Shown piece by piece: positions 23,555-35,698 of a DNA stretch of 64,000 bases. The notes below the pieces were generated by a model that was given only the letters and a program-made list of their open reading frames with translations, was not told where the DNA came from and did no database searches. The translations under genes were made by a program, and so were the position numbers. The stretch lies in NCBI GenBank assembly GCA_014526335.1, contig JACTAT010000032.1, positions 6,698,468-6,762,467 of the forward strand, read 5' to 3'. The stretch's first letter is position 1. Each line of letters opens with the position of its first letter. The DNA is from Chrysaora quinquecirrha. Lineage: Eukaryota > Cnidaria > Scyphozoa > Semaeostomeae > Pelagiidae.

Positions 23555-24337
23555 TTGAAAGGTACACTGTCATTCTCAGCTACTTAAAGGTACATTGGTC
23601 ATCTCAAGGTAAAATGTCATTTAAGTTACATGAAGGCTTACTCTGATTAAAACTCCTTAGAGGTACACTGTTACTCTAGGCTATTTAGAGGTATAATTGT
23701 CATTTCTGAGCATCTTTCAGGCCCTTGGGTTTAATGCTACTTCGCTAATAACAGCTAGCCTAATGTTTTGGTAACCATCGTCAAGTACGAAATTCGAAAC
23801 CACCAAAAGTAAAAGCCATTACTTATTAACCATCTTCGACCTAGAAAACTCGACGTGAAGTTAATAGCATTTCAAATTCAGATGAAAATGGATTTTGACA
23901 GATTTCAGTAGGCGATTTAGCTAGCAGATTCATAATGTAAGGTGGCATATTCATACTCGGTTACGTGGAAACGTGATCAGTTGAATATTAGAAAACAGAT
24001 TCAGAAAGACGCATTTAATCTGCCTTGGATACGTATTCATATGAAATAATAATCAAATGAAACAACTCACCAGTAAGACCAAGATTCAATTCATATTTCT
24101 CGTTGAAATGATGTAAAATACTTCAGAATATTACATTATGACACACAAGCAAGATCAAGTATATACGAACGCCTAAAAATAATTCAAACAAGGTATGTAT
24201 GAGTCAAATTTCATTCTTATACTTATTCACCGTACCTTTAATTTTCAATAATAGTTTTATTGTACCTGAATAAGTTTATTACTGCTTCGGCCGTTTGGAG
24301 TGAAAAGTTTAACCCTAGGCTACATCTCAGAGTCTAA

Positions 24338-24733
24338 GGCCGCGGGTTACACTATGCCGGCATGCCTCGTCAAGCCTTGAATTTCGTATCGGATTGGGCT
24401 TTCAGTTACAATACGACGACCCAATCCGGTATAAGACGCTCCGCAAATCGTCTTGAAACTCATGGCGCTCTAGAGGTGATATAAAAATCAAGACGCGACG
24501 CGGCAATTAATTAGACCAATCCGATATATGGCGCTCTGAAATCTTGTTTTCCTATTGTTTCACAAAAGAAATGCGAAGCAAATCTGCGAAGGAGCTGCCG
24601 TGGCGTCTCAATGTAACTGCAGTGATCGTCAAAGAAATCATGGTGCTGCGCTCGTGTAACTGCTTGGCAAAATCTAATAACGGCGCGAAAATCAAAACAC
24701 AACGATATCATGCCGGCATAGTGTAACTGGGGT
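24338..24733. mobile_element. PIF/Harbinger-like MITE, unit 2 copy
   Basis: Nearly identical counterpart of 12175-12571, with the same GTTACACTATGCCGGCATG termini and flanking TAA. Confidence 0.75.
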
Positions 24734-25268
24734 CTAATCCTGTATAAGAATTCATCTCCTCAAAGTTCTTCAAATATTTGCCTGGGACTTAGAAATTTTC
24801 GTTGAGAGGAATTTTGGGATATTCCACTATAGCAAAGATAATCCCTCGAGTCTCTCCCTTTCACGTCGCAACAAAATCAAGACAATTTTCCCTTATTGCA
24901 AAGAACTAAACCCAGCTAATTTCTTAGAAACATTTATTGGCTCTTGTCTTAAGATGCAAGCTAAGCTCAGCATTGGGACTTGATATTGACAGGAGGCCTT
25001 TACTCCTGTTGTATTCCGTAAGATGATTGGTGCTCAAACCAATATACCAGTTCTGCTACACTTTTCTGATTGGTACATTTCAATCAGCATCGGGTGTGTA
25101 TTCCACCTTAGTTAATTGTTTCGGCCTGTTTCTGACGTTTAAGAGTGTCCGATGAAAAGCTTTTAAGTCATCCAAAGACGTTTTTTTAATCGCACTTTCA
25201 ATAGTTGAATTCTTACATCAAAGGTCTCGTTACACAGGAAAAACTTGAAATTACAGCTATTGGAGACA

Positions 25269-28200
25269 ATGGCAATTTCATACCTGCTCTTAGTGAATTC
25301 TCTTCTGCTATTGGTTGAATTTGCTGAATCGAACACCTGTCCAAATCGATATTACTGCCACACAAATGAAATCAAGTACAGGTCGTTTACGTCAATGGAT
25401 AACTCCATCTTCAACTCAACTCACGTGATACGCAGCCTGCCAATCAAAGAAGAGAAGATATGTTTAGCACAATGCAATACGTCACCAAAATGTCAATCAA
25501 TCAATCATTATCACAAAGGTGATCCAAATCAAATGATTTGTGATTTGATTGATGCAAATCTGTATTCAAACAAGACTCAAATTGCTGAAAACAAGAATTC
25601 AACTCATTATTACATCAAGGTAGATGCATTCATAATGTATTCCTCTTTATGTAAATTGTTTATTGTCCTTTGCGAACTTGCATTTACGCTCATTTTGCTT
25701 TTAACGGAAAATTTTAGATAGGTTTATTTATACAGTACATCATTGTAAACTTGCCAATAAAGCCAAAATAAGAGTTTTTATGGGGTACCAGTCTTTCTGT
25801 GAGTGCTAAAACACTAGGTATTTTAATCAACTTTGAGAGCTGGACCAGAATTCCAGTTGCTTATTGAAGAAAGTGTTAAGCTACACATATTTTAAGAAAA
25901 CGATATGCTCGAATTGAATATATTGAAAAACTAGAGATATAAAAAATCGGTAGCTTCCTTTTCTTATACCAAAATGCCAATAACAGAACCTATTTTAATA
26001 CTTAAATATGGATATGTTTTGACATCCTTTTCTAATACCAAAATCTGGAATATAGATACCATTCCTTATATCAAATCGTAAAAATTGATACTGTTTGAGG
26101 TGACATGTACCTAGCAGCCTAGTACCCAACATAAACATAACCCAGTTTACATTCAGTCGAATCGGCATTTCGGTCGTTTGATGCAACAACTCCAGAGTGA
26201 CTCAAATGACCAAAGGAACCCAGTTTTGAACCAGACAGTGTTCATTCAACTTCATGTATACTCGTGTGAGTGACCCCGATTCTCTTTTCTCCAAAACAGA
26301 GTCCATGCGCATCGAATCCCTGCAAGCATGCTGGGACATGCATTCCACTGTATCAAGAAGGGAGTTACAGATGCGCATGCACGGTTAATAACAATACAAT
26401 CTGGAAATACGGACCACATTGTGAAACACTGACAGGTTAGTCATCATCATAATCATCTACTCCTATCGTAAAAATGAGTTTGCTTCATTGAATGCTATAT
26501 TGTGACGCTAGCTCCAGATCGAGGCAGAAGTCTATGCTTCATTCCAGCTTCGGATGTTTCCCTCCCCGTTCACACTTGCAAAGGACGCACCGTGCCGGTA
26601 GAAAAGAAAGATCCGGGGGAAAGATAAGCCGTTTCAGAAGCTTTTCTTTTTGTGGGGATGTAAATCTGTAAACGCAAGCAAAGCTTGTGCCTAACATTTT
26701 GGAACAAAATGGATCTTGTCTTCTGTTTAAGTGAAAGCTTGTTCTTTAAGCAGAGGTTTTCCTGTTAGTCTATCAATCACGGCTGCTATCAGGGCTAATA
26801 AGCATTGGTCATATGCCCAAAAACATTTGGCGGAACAACCTTGCTTCGGTCCTGAATTGACCTGAATTGAATGGGATCTGATTGTGAGACTTGCTTGCGG
26901 GACTGAGACCCCGTTTACACTATGCCGGTATGAGACGAATACGGTACGAAACTATACCGTTTGGCCTTGAGTCTACACTATACCGGCACAGTTTTGATAT
27001 GAATACGATACAAAATGAATACGATACGCTAACCGGCTTTATCTGAAAACAGCATAGTGTAAACGCCTGAAAACGGTACAGTTTGATGCTGCTTTGCTGA
27101 ATCAGTGAGAAGAAAAGCAATTACTCTTTGTTTTGTTGACGTGAAACAATAGATTTTAGACAAAAACCGATGACCTTGCTCATCTTACTCATTTCAAACC
27201 AGCATAGTCTGGGTCTGAATTGGACTTGTTTATCATAATTCAAAATAGAGCTAGCTCTCTTCTTAATAATTGTGTTCTTTTGTAGTTGCTGAGATGACTG
27301 CCGATGTGTACTACAATTTCGACCAAACTACACTTCCTTTTAAAGACTTGAAAAGTAAATCCGGTAATACTATGTCAGTGTCTGGTGATTCCAAGGTTCT
27401 GAATTTTCACAAATTGAAACATAACTTTAACGATACTTTAAATCCTTTGTGCCCGATAAATGATGGTATTGAGGATACGGAACATTTTTTGCTGCTCTGC
27501 CATGCTTATAATACATATAGACGTGATCTTCTCGACAGCGTGAATGCGATATTGCGACCCCATGGATTAGTAAACCTTTCGAATGAAAATTTACTAAAAA
27601 TTATCCTGTATGGCCACGAAAAATTATCTTTAGATTCAAATACAACAATTATCGAGGCAACTTTGAAATATATTCAGGCCTCAGAACGGTTTTAACAAGT
27701 TGTTGTTCGGAATCTCCTCTCTCGTGTAATGTGTAATGTGTCTTTTTTTTTCCATTTCTTATAATTATTTGTTGCTGTAATTATTTGTAATTGTTTCTGT
27801 AATATTGTTATTTGTAACTGCTGTTTGTAATTTGTAATTGGTAATATTTAAATGTAATTTGATTAGGTTTCTTTTTGTTAAATGTTATGCCGCAGGGTTG
27901 CTATGTATTTCCATGCTCCCTGTGGCATCGTCTTGTTAAATGTTATGCCGCAGGGTTGCTATGTATTTCCATGCTCCCTGTGGCATCGTCTTGTTAAATG
28001 TTATGCTGCAGGGTTGCTATGTATTTCCATGCTCCCTGTGGCATCGTCTTGATAAATGTTATGCCGCAGCATAACCCAGTTTACATTCAGTCGAATCGGC
28101 ATTTCGGTCGTTTGATGCAACAACTCCAGAGTGACTCAAATGACCAAAGGAACCCAGTTTTGAACCAGACAGTGTTCATTCAACTTCATGTATACTCGTG

Positions 28201-31054
28201 TGAGTGACCCTGATTCTCTTTTCTCCAAAACAGAGTCCATGCGCATCGAATCCCTGCAAGCATGCTGGGACATGCATTCCACTGTATCAAGAAGGGAGTT
28301 ACAGATGCGCATGCACGGTTAATAACAATACAATCTGGAAATACGGACCACATTGTGAAACACTGACAGGTTAGTCATCATCATAATCATCTACTCCTAT
28401 CGTAAAAATGAGTTTGCTTCATTGAATGCTATATTGTGACGCTAGCTCCAGATCGAGGCAGAAGTCTATGCTTCATTCCAGCTTCGGATGTTTCCCTCCC
28501 CGTTCACACTTGCAAAGGACGCACCGTGCCGGTAGAAAAGAAAGATCCGGGGGAAAGATAAGCCGTTTCAGAAGCTTTTCTTTTTGTGGGGATGTAAATC
28601 TGTAAACGCAAGCAAAGCTTGTGCCTAACATTTTGGAACAAAATGGATCTTGTCTTCTGTTTAAGTGAAAGCTTGTTCTTTAAGCAGAGGTTTTCCTGTT
28701 AGTCTATCAATCACGGCTGCTATCAGGGCTAATAAGCATTGGTCATATGCCCAAAAACATTTGGCGGAACAACCTTGCTTCGGTCCTGAATTGACCTGAA
28801 TTGAATGGGATCTGATTGTGAGACTTGCTTGCGGGACTGAGACCCCGTTTACACTATGCCGGTATGAGACGAATACGGTACGAAACTATACCGTTTGGCC
28901 TTGAGTCTACACTATACCGGCACAGTTTTGATATGAATACGATACAAAATGAATACGATACGCTAACCGGCTTTATCTGAAAACAGCATAGTGTAAACGC
29001 CTGAAAACGGTACAGTTTGATGCTGCTTTGCTGAATCAGTGAGAAGAAAAGCAATTACTCTTTGTTTTGTTGACGTGAAACAATAGATTTTAGACAAAAA
29101 CCGATGACCTTGCTCATCTTACTCATTTCAAACCAGCATAGTCTGGGTCTGAATTGGACTTGTTTATCATAATTCAAAATAGAGCTAGCTCTCTTCTTAA
29201 TAATTGTGTTCTTTTGTAGTTGCTGAGATGACTGCCGATGTGTACTACAATTTCGACCAAACTACACTTCCTTTTAAAGACTTGAAAAGTAAATCCGGTA
29301 ATACTATGTCAGTGTCTGGTGATTCCAAGGTTATGTGGGTGCCAGACCGTGCTTCGCAAGTCGCCTACCTGGCCCCGGTAGGAGGTTACTCTTATCGGAG
29401 CAACGGTTATGGATCTCAGTGCATTGTGTGAGTATATGCGAACTTCGTGATTACCGCTATTGTCTACTGGAAAGCCTAGTTCGTTGGTTACCAATTCGAC
29501 CCAAAGCAAAACGACAAAAATATGAGCCCAAATTTCAGCCCTCAAGTTCTAGGGATCCCAGCATAAGATCTTTTCTTATTAAAAACTTGTGCCAAGCTAA
29601 AATCAAATCCCTATTTGAATTTTTTTGTATTGCTGACCTCTTCCAAAATTTTGAAAAATATATTTTTGAATGATTTATAATAATAATTCATGGTTTGCAA
29701 TTTGCATTTATTAAATCTTATTTTGCCGTGAGAGATCCCGTTCCCCTAGATGTTATAGGCCTATAAATATTTTCTGTTTGAATTTCAGATATCCGACGAG
29801 TTGCAGCAAAGGTCTAACAGTTTCATTTTGGATGAAGCTAACAAAGAAAGCCCAAGACAAGTTCACGACAAGTAGTGGTACATGTTTTCAGAAATACACG
29901 AATCTACTGAAAAGTTCAGAGGAAGCTGATAGTTACTACGGTACTTCCGTTGTATTACGAGGCTGTCCTACAAATGCTATTCAGGTGAAAGTGAGGCTGT
30001 ACAACAGGAAATACGAGTTACTTTGGGGAGGAGCTCATGATTCAGCATTTTACAAACATTGGTTACATGTTCTCTTCACCTTTAAAGACGGCGTTGGCAT
30101 TACATTGTACCTCAACGCTATTGAAGTTGCAAAAAAGGTATAACTCTATCTGTTGCACACCCTTTCTTGAATGAGCGCGCTAGAGACGTATCAAATACTA
30201 TTTCTGCGTCCGTCCAAAGCGAAAAGATTTGCTTGTTTTGCAAGAATGCTTCAGATACAGTAACAAGTACTCACTTGCAAAAAACTTCATAGCGATCCCC
30301 TAAACCCTACGGGCTACTGAATAGCATTTAATTGTCCGACCCGCCAGTCTCCCCTGGGACAGTTGTCATCATAATCACCAGCACAACCAGCACCACCATT
30401 ATTACCATCATAATAATAATAATAATAATAATATCATCATCATCATCACCATCACCATTCTGATCATGATCAAGGCAATCATCATCATCATCATTATCAT
30501 CATCAACATACTCATCATACCCATCAATCGTCATAATCAGCAGCATGATCATCCCAGGAAATGATCATAATCATCAGCATCCTCATCATTTATATCATTA
30601 TCTGATTATCGGCTCGAATAATCAAGTCTGGTTGGTTGAAACATTTTATCAAGTGTATTCCCAACTTTTGTTGCAGACAAGTTACACCAGTCTGTCCAGC
30701 AGTCCATCGCGTGGCAGTGAAATAAAGCTGAATCAGGGAAATGCTGGTTTTGAGATGTATTTGGATGATTTTGCAGCATGGTACACTGTATTGAATCAGG
30801 ATGACGTCACTACAGTGTACCAAGAAGGTACTATATCCAAATTATTTTATGCGCAACATCGTAGTAACACTGTGGTAACATTATGGTAACACGTTGGTTA
30901 CGATGTGGTAACAATGTGGTAATATATCTCACATTCACACAAAACCTTGGTTAAACCGTTCCTCACAAAATTACTGTTGATAACATGATGTGTTTTGTTG
31001 ATTTCAGGTTTGAAGAGAAACAGTCCAAACAAATTTCCAAAAAAAAATGTGTAA
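25269..31054 (+). CDS. PAN-EGF-LamG secreted protein, copy D, open reading frame intact
   Basis: Signal peptide ([21 protein letters not shown]), PAN/apple-like domain to about residue 117, EGF-like domain to about 162, LamG/concanavalin-like domain to about 398, then a basic tail. Exons: 25269-25619, EGF (26300-26435 or its duplicate 28234-28369), 29220-29427, 29789-30137, 30677-30827, 31008-31054; about 413 residues, all junctions in frame. A second, partial copy of the first LamG exon (27286-27398) runs into a LINE fragment with no donor, so it must be skipped or act as an alternative terminal exon. EGF-to-EGF splicing would break the frame (phase 1 donor, phase 0 acceptor), so one EGF is expected. 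It is likely extracellular; the ligand is unknown. It is the only one of four copies I can read without a lesion. Confidence 0.75.
26136..27398 (+). repeat. 1,263-bp direct duplication, left copy
   Basis: It matches 28070-29332 at a constant offset of 1,934 bases with almost no differences (one C/T noted at 26272 versus 28206). It contains an EGF exon, the TIR element 26907-27067 and the first 113 bp of a LamG exon. It ends exactly where LINE sequence begins. Confidence 0.9.
26907..27067. mobile_element. short TIR element, unit 2 copy
   Basis: Counterpart of 14745-14905 within the left direct duplication; the right duplication holds another at 28841-29001. Confidence 0.5.
27399..28069 (+). 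mobile_element. 5'-truncated LINE (non-LTR retrotransposon) 3' fragment
   Basis: The frame entering from the LamG exon reads about 99 codons to a TAA at about 27693. It has the C-terminal signature of LINE reverse transcriptase proteins: LNFHKLKHNFNDTLNPLC, then EDTEHFLLLCHAYNTYRRDLL, a Cys/His cluster. A short AT-rich UTR and a 58-bp tandem repeat follow. The element is strongly 5'-truncated, as usual for LINE insertions. The same family motif shape is common in aquatic invertebrate LINEs; the clade is not assignable here. Confidence 0.8.
27877..28069 (+). repeat. 58-bp tandem repeat forming the LINE 3' terminus
   Basis: Three full units start at 27877, 27935 and 27993, plus a partial one from 28051. 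Each contains GTTATGCCGCAGGGTTGC and CCATGCTCCCTGTGGCATCG, with only two or three substitutions among them. It ends at the junction with the right direct duplication, so it acts as the LINE tail instead of poly(A). Confidence 0.85.
28070..29332 (+). repeat. 1,263-bp direct duplication, right copy
   Basis: Right-hand copy of 26136-27398. Its terminal LamG exon portion continues without interruption into the rest of the exon (to 29427), so the functional splice sites for copy D are here. Confidence 0.9.
30395..30545 (+). repeat. AAT/ATC trinucleotide microsatellite, copy D
   Basis: Counterpart of 16311-16480, with different numbers of AAT and CAT units. Confidence 0.8.
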
Positions 31055-31798
31055 AAGAAGACTGCACAGTACATTGTACATAATTAGTTTTCATGAAAAT
31101 GCCTTTGATGTCATGGCAAACACTTGTCATATGCACAACTAAACTGGCTTGCTGAAACGACTAAACAACTGTAGCATATTAACGTATGGTAGCTGTTGAA
31201 TGATAGTCTTTCAAATTTTTTTAAGCATCGGAAAATTCTAACAATGGTGTCTTACCAGCTAATGCTACGGGCACTGAGATCAAGCTTTCTCCTTAATACA
31301 AAGCACTCAAACAAACAAAGCCTACAGTCACTGAAACTCGTTCTGCTACCTTAGTAAGCACCCATAAAACGCTAAGACAACTGTCCTACCAGCTGAGTCG
31401 AAGCTTGCCCTTAACAGGAAGCACTAAAGCAATCCATACCTACAGGCAATTAGACGTTATACCCTAGGAAGCATCCCAACAGCTGTGCCTGTTAGCTTAA
31501 AGGACAAGCGTCCTTTTGCATGATACAATGATACACATAATTAAAAGCAAAGACCAAGATGCTTTGCCTTTGACAGTTTTCTTATGGTCTACCCTGTCCG
31601 AGGGGCAATTCACTCCGTGAAAATCTCGTACACCTTTGCTGGAAGTCCTATTGTTTTCTCGTAAATTCCTTGAAAGTCCTTTTGTTTTAATGGGAATCTC
31701 GTACGCCTTTTTGCAGAGTGAAATGCCCCTCGACCCTGTCCGTCTTTCTGTTAATGTAAAGTTCTCATAGTGATTATTATATGACGTGGTTATGTAAG

Positions 31799-32204
31799 GA
31801 GGGGGTGTTTGGGTTTTAAGGTTACACGGTTTTGCCAATATTTCTGCTCGGTTTTTCTCAAAAAATTACGCAGTTTTTCGGTTTTCAAAATTTCGTCGGT
31901 GAACGGTTTTACGGCATTTTTGGATAATTTTTCCGGTTTTTGACTAAGATTTGGTACTGAATGCCGACTGAGTGAAGCTTCCGGTTACGCAATGAAAACA
32001 CAAATAGTTATTGGAGGAAAACGTCTCAAAAACGTGAAGTTGACGAACCTACAGTTTTAATAGATTCTCTGTGCAATTTTTGTGAAAACGGAGACTAAAA
32101 TTGTGCCATACAGTTTTGTTCGAAATTTTGCACGGTTTTACGGTTTTTGAGCAAATTTTGAGCGGATTTACGGTTTCCAGAACCCCTCCCCCCAACACCC
32201 CCTC
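31799..32204. mobile_element. CGGTTTT-rich TIR element, unit 2 copy
   Basis: Same GAGGGGGTGTT inverted ends and interior as 17720-18128. Confidence 0.45.
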
Positions 32205-32440
32205 TATAAGGATTTAAGGTGAACTTAATTTCTGGTAAGTTAATGAAAGTAACTTACCTTCCATATAACATCGTTTTCTTATGTCGCATTTAAGATGTAA
32301 ATATTTGAGTCTTGTTTGATTCGAAGTTGTTTTTACTTCATGATTACATCATCTCTTTTGATATGACGCTGTCTTTTTTGTCAATTCTGAATCCTGGGTG
32401 AGAAGACGAAAAATAGTTACAGCCCCTGATTTTACATGAG

Positions 32441-32630
32441 GTGAATGTGCAATGGTTTATTTAGTGCGAGTCGCTAGGATCTTAGTAGAAGGTAAACTAA
32501 CTGAAACCTAGACCCTGTTTACGAACCAATACACGCTACTGTAGCTAGCTAGGGCTCGAACCAAGGACCTCGCTAAGCTTCTGACGCCAAAGCCAGCTCC
32601 TGGATTAGGCCACGATGCCACAGCACTGAG
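32441..32630 (-). repeat. tRNA-derived SINE, inverted, unit 2 copy
   Basis: Orthologue of 18361-18545. The B-box region differs (GGTCCTTGGTTCGAGCCC on the - strand). Confidence 0.65.
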
Positions 32631-32640
32631 ATATTTAAGG

Positions 32641-33080
32641 CCCTGGGCAAACGATCAAACATTTCGTGTCAAACACTCGAGATTTGCTTTTTACAAGCAA
32701 TGTTTGTCGTTTTGTCCGTTTGGCCAGATCACAGAAAATTTGAATTTCATGGAAATGCTTTTGGAAACCTTCCAAAATATTTTCTTCTAGTTACAAGCAA
32801 GAAATGATTGGCTTTGAAAAGTAGTGATTGCGATATGGCTGAGCATGGCTGAGCGTTGAAACATTTCATTTTACAACTAACTCTCAAATGTTTTACTATA
32901 CAAGAAACATTTGAGCGTTTGGCCACGTCGCAAACATTGCTTGACAAGCAAAAATAAGCATAAGCTGTCTGTCCAGAAATGTTTTTGAAGTGTTCAAAAA
33001 CATTTTTTGCTTGACGACAGCAAAAAATGTTTGACGACAAATGTTTTGTGACGTGGCCAAACATGTTTTGACTTGAAAAG
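32641..33080. mobile_element. CCCTGGCCAAACG-family element upstream of Rab
   Basis: Counterpart of 18563-18998 with several substitutions and indels. It lies about 270 bp before the Rab ATG, so it may overlap the promoter. Confidence 0.5.
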
Positions 33081-33348
33081 CAAATTTCAAAATAAGTCTA
33101 ATGCTTTTTATATAAATAGTCTATTAATCTCAAATTGCAAAAATGAAAATGCTGGGAAAAGATGTTCAGCATTCAAGACAAATATGAAAGCTATATTGGT
33201 TTGCATTGCATGAGTAATGCCACATGCCCCTTAATACCACACCACTGTGCAGAGATTATTTGTGTTTGAAGAAGGGGGTGGTCGTTGGTTTGGCAGAAAA
33301 CAAGGAAGGACAGGACAGATGTAAATTTCCATTTTACCTTTGCAGACA

Positions 33349-35698
33349 ATGAGGCATTTAGAACGTTTTACCGAAAGTGAAAATGATACAGATAGTGATT
33401 TCGACTATCTTTTTAAAATTGTTTTGATAGGTGATGCTGGAGTAGGTAAATCAGCCATTGTGCACAGATTCAAATACAACACATTTGTTGATAGGCATGC
33501 AAGCACGATTGGAGTCGATTTTTTGATCAAATCAATAAACGTTGAGGGAAAGAAAATAAAGGTGGCTATACTCACTGTTTAATTTGAATAATTATTTCAT
33601 TTTATCACCGCATAAACATAAACAAAACTCGAGTTTTAATTACGTTAGCAAAGGTAGGCCTAAAAACAAGGGGCTTAAGACTTAATTTGCGATGCAATTA
33701 GGCCTAAGCATCCATCATCCAGGATTTCCCAAAATTAGGCGAATTAATTGAAATGTCAGTTTGCTGAACCAAAAGGGGTCCTAATGAGAGAGAGAGAGAG
33801 GACTCAATAAAAAGGGGCTTAATAGAAGGGGGCTGAAAAAGGAGAGGGGCTTAGAGACATGGGGCTTATATAATGGATTCTTAAATAAAGAGAGGTCTTA
33901 ATGGAGAGGGAGGTTTAATAGAGAGGGAGAGTGCTTAATACAGACAGACAGAGCTAAATAGAGACAGGGGGCTGGGGCTTAATAGAGAGAGGGCTTAATA
34001 TAGAGGGGCATGATAGAGGAGGGCTTAATAGAGAAGGGGCATGATAGAGAGAGGGCTTAATAGAGAGGGGGCATGATAGAGATAGGGCTTAATGGAGAGG
34101 GGGCATGATAGAGAGAGGACTTAATGGAGAGGGGGCATGATAGAGAGAGGGCTTAATGGAGAGGGGCATGATAGAGAGAGGGCTTAATGGAGAGGGGCAT
34201 GATAGAGAGAGGGCTTAATGGAGAGGGGATGATAGAGAGGGCTTAATAGAGAGGGGGCATTATAGAGAGAGGGCTTAATAGAGAGGGGGCATGATGGAGA
34301 GAGGGCTTAATGGAGAGGGGGCATGATAGAGAGAGGGCTTAATAGAGAGGGGGCATGATAGAGAGAGTGCTTCATGAAAACCAGGACTTAATGGAGACAA
34401 GGGCTTAATAGAGAGGGACTAAGTAGAGAGGGAATTCAATAGAGAGTGAGCTTAATAGAGAGGGAGGGGGCAGAATAGAGAGAGAGAGAGAGAGAGGGCC
34501 TAACAGATAGGAGGCTTGAATTATTTTATTAATTAATAATTGTTTTTTTTATTTTCAAATAGTTGCAGATCTGGGACACAGCAGGACAGGAACGATTTAG
34601 AACAATAACACAAAGTTATTATAGATCAGCACATGGAGTTATTATTGTATATGATATAACAAAGTGTGGTACATTTAATAATGCAGAAAGATGGCTAAAA
34701 GATGTTCAGAAGTTTGCAGGGAGTTCTGTCATCAAAATGCTGATTGGAAATAAAAATGATTTAGATTCAGAAAGAGAAGTTACTCAGGATCAAGCAGATG
34801 AATTTGCTAAATTTCATTCAATCCATGAAGTGATTGAAGCATCTGCAAAAGTTAGTGGAAATTAATTTCTTCAATTATCAGTTAGGTGCCATTTAGGACA
34901 GGAGGTATAAAATGCCCATTAGCTAATTATTTTATAAGATAGAAGGGCCGAAAATGACTGACTTACTTGAGTTGTGGGAACTGCATTATCCCCAAGCCTT
35001 AAAGGGATCTTTTTGAACTCCTTGAGAATTTTCTTTCTGCCAAGCTTCTTTAGCACTGAAAAATAAGCAATAAACCATAAGTGATCTAAATCATTCAGTA
35101 TATGATTAACAAGCTTTTTTTGGCAGTATTACTAAGATAAAAATAATGTAAAAACTTACTATTTTTGAAGCGACTCCTTTTGCAAAGTAACAGACTTTGG
35201 AACTTTATACCAGCACACAGTACCGTCAAGAGGGGGGTCCAGTGGGGTTAGAGGTCCAGTACCCAGGTTGTTAAGGGGCCCACAAAAATTGAAATTCTCT
35301 TTATACTCCTCCCCCTTAAGCCTCCTAAAAGCCCAGTACAATTATATTACCCTGCCTCTTGATGGCCCTGCCAGCACCACAATAATTTTTCAACTGCCTA
35401 TTTCTATTGCTATTAACTCTGGATTCCATACTTAAATTTATTATGCTTTGGTTATTTCTAATTTGTCAGTTTTTCTACATATTTTTATACTTGTGATGCA
35501 GTACATTTTATGAGGACAATAAGAAGAATTTTATATTTAAATTTTTAGGATAGCACAAATATTGAAGAAGCATTTTATCAATTGGCAACAACATTGAAAG
35601 AAAATTATGAACAAGATGAACTTACAAAAGAAAATATTAATAGAAATAATTTGATTTTAGAATCACGATCTGTTAGAAAATGGGGCTGCTGTTCTTAA
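33349..35698 (+). CDS. Rab small GTPase, Rab19/Rab43-like
   Basis: Rab GTPases switch between GTP and GDP forms to direct vesicle traffic. Three exons (33349-33561, 34563-34850, 35549-35698; phase 0 junctions) give 216 residues, normal for a Rab. Visible motifs: P-loop GDAGVGKS (about 28-35), switch I STIGVDF, IWDTAGQERFRTITQSYYR (switch II), NKND (about 134-137), EASAK (about 163-167) and a C-terminal WGCCS for prenylation. QSYYRSAHGVIIVYDITK and the FLFK-type N-terminus favour the Rab19/43/30 branch. The ATG at 33349 follows a tttgcag that could be a 5' UTR intron acceptor. Intron 1 carries a large purine minisatellite. Its first exon was partly copied to 19260-19429. The family is certain; the subfamily is inferred. 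Confidence 0.9.
33787..34500 (+). repeat. purine-rich minisatellite in Rab intron 1
   Basis: About 700 bp of imperfect units of roughly 30-34 bp built on GAGAGGGCTTAATGGAGAGG and GGGGCATGATAGAGA. The + strand is almost all purines except the CTTAAT and CATGAT breaks. GA dinucleotide runs cap both ends. Confidence 0.85.
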
